Shown piece after piece: positions 63,411 to 64,000 of a stretch of DNA of 64,000 nucleotides. The number at the start of each line of letters is the position of its first letter. Positions within the stretch are counted from its first letter, which is position 1. The notes beneath the pieces were generated by a model, which was given only the letters and a program-made list of their open reading frames with translations, was not told the DNA's origin and ran no database searches. Location: the NCBI GenBank assembly GCA_001953115.1, contig LSSL01000185.1:1-64000 (forward strand), in the 5' to 3' direction. The position numbers and the translations under genes were made by a program. Source of the stretch: Smittium mucronatum (taxonomy: Eukaryota; Kickxellomycota; Harpellomycetes; Harpellales; Legeriomycetaceae).

Positions 63411-63525
63411 AATTCGAAAAAAGTGAAAAAAATTTGAAAAAAAGTTAAATTAATTCAAAAAGAAGTGGTTTCTAATTCATAAAAAGTGACACAAAACTCG
63501 AAAAAAGTGGATTTAAGTTTCGAAT
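63411..63525. repeat. Degenerate tandem repeat, period about 21 bp
   Basis: Six imperfect units starting near 63411, 63431, 63452, 63474, 63495 and 63516, each of the type AATTCGAAAAAAGTGRAWTTA. Spacing is 20-22 bp. No gene overlaps it. Confidence 0.65.
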
Positions 63526-64000
63526 AATTAATAAATACGTAAAAAAAAATGTAAATTTGAGGTAATATTAAATGTGATTTGAAGACAATGATTTTTTTTT
63601 TAATTAATAAAAACAGCAGATATCCAGGATTCATGTTTTTTTAACATTATAAAACCAACTAAGATAAAAAATAGAAAACTCATGTTTAAATTATTAAATA
63701 TTATCCGCCGAAAAATCTTTTATTATAGTAAATAAAACAAGTTTGCTAAAAATAAGCCAAAAAAATCTTAAAAAATTGGGGTTTTAAAAGCTTAATGATT
63801 TAATTTAAATAGGTGCTATTTATATTATAATGATTACTGAGTTTTTGTAGATTATATAATAAATTATGTACGAAAAAATAAAGTAAGAATGGATTTAAGC
63901 TTATTATACTATCAATCTATGATTATTATCAAAATTATTGTATGTTTACAACATTTTTTTACAAATATTTTAATTTATAATACCTAAAATATTTACATAT

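Larger units (their letters stand above)
59782..64000. other. AT-rich flank upstream of SIN1, no gene recognised
   Basis: The first few hundred bases should hold the SIN1 promoter. A GC-richer island lies at about 60830-61110. Otherwise the region is AT-rich. The minus-strand frame 61250-61023 (75 residues, ...IPDGFLVNLTDTKKEM...) and frame 62489-62274 have no recognisable domain. No tRNA or RT motif was seen. Confidence 0.45.

Noticed and set aside
1..64000. tRNA genes, rRNA, CRISPR arrays, or a clustered novel multi-gene system
   Set aside because: No paired A and B box sequences, no rRNA core, no regular short direct repeats with unique spacers. The six real genes have unrelated housekeeping roles.

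Overview
The window is nuclear DNA from a eukaryote, most likely an early-diverging, AT-rich fungus. The evidence is short GT-AG introns (63-152 bp) in all six protein genes, a full Sin1/Avo1 (TORC2), a Tea1/Kel-type kelch polarity protein, a yeast-style AP180 with NPF motifs, PEX1, and decayed LINE and DIRS-like retroelements. A zoopagomycotan or harpellalean (Smittium-like) fungus would fit. That placement is inference; the sequence alone does not prove it.

Layout. (1) 1-617: 3'-truncated thymidylate kinase gene on the minus strand, cut by the window edge. (2) About 3.6-6.3 kb: relic of a DIRS-like (tyrosine-recombinase type) retroelement, plus strand, with RT and RNase H blocks. (3) 6.3-16.7 kb: very AT-rich DNA that looks empty, but its minus strand carries endonuclease and reverse-transcriptase blocks of a decayed LINE (about 9.5-13.6 kb), plus a (TAA)21 microsatellite and degenerate repeats. 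(4) 16.8-22.2 kb: a second, nearly full-length decayed LINE on the plus strand, with zinc knuckle, AP-type endonuclease, RT and C-terminal Cys/His knuckle in order. (5) 23.45-27.9 kb: two intact genes, AP180-type clathrin adaptor (+) and Cbf5/dyskerin (-), tail to tail. (6) 28-45 kb: AT desert with a 407-base assembly gap flanked by a 136-bp duplicated sequence. (7) 45.3-46.8 kb: 3' end of a third LINE, plus strand. (8) 47.4-59.8 kb: gene-dense island with the kelch/coiled-coil protein (+), PEX1 (+) and Sin1 (-). (9) 59.8-64 kb: AT-rich flank with a small GC-richer island and a degenerate 21-bp tandem repeat.

The intact genes are unrelated housekeeping functions: dTTP synthesis, endocytosis, rRNA pseudouridylation/H/ACA RNP, cell polarity, peroxisomal receptor recycling and TORC2 signalling. 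They form compact islands between deserts of dead retroelements, and nothing suggests a shared pathway or a mobile defence or biosynthetic cluster. I did not find a convincing new biological system. The most interesting content is the fossil retroelements hidden in the AT deserts and a strand-composition skew that appears to follow their orientation. All exon junctions were assigned by eye from splice signals, reading phase and family similarity; no search was run.
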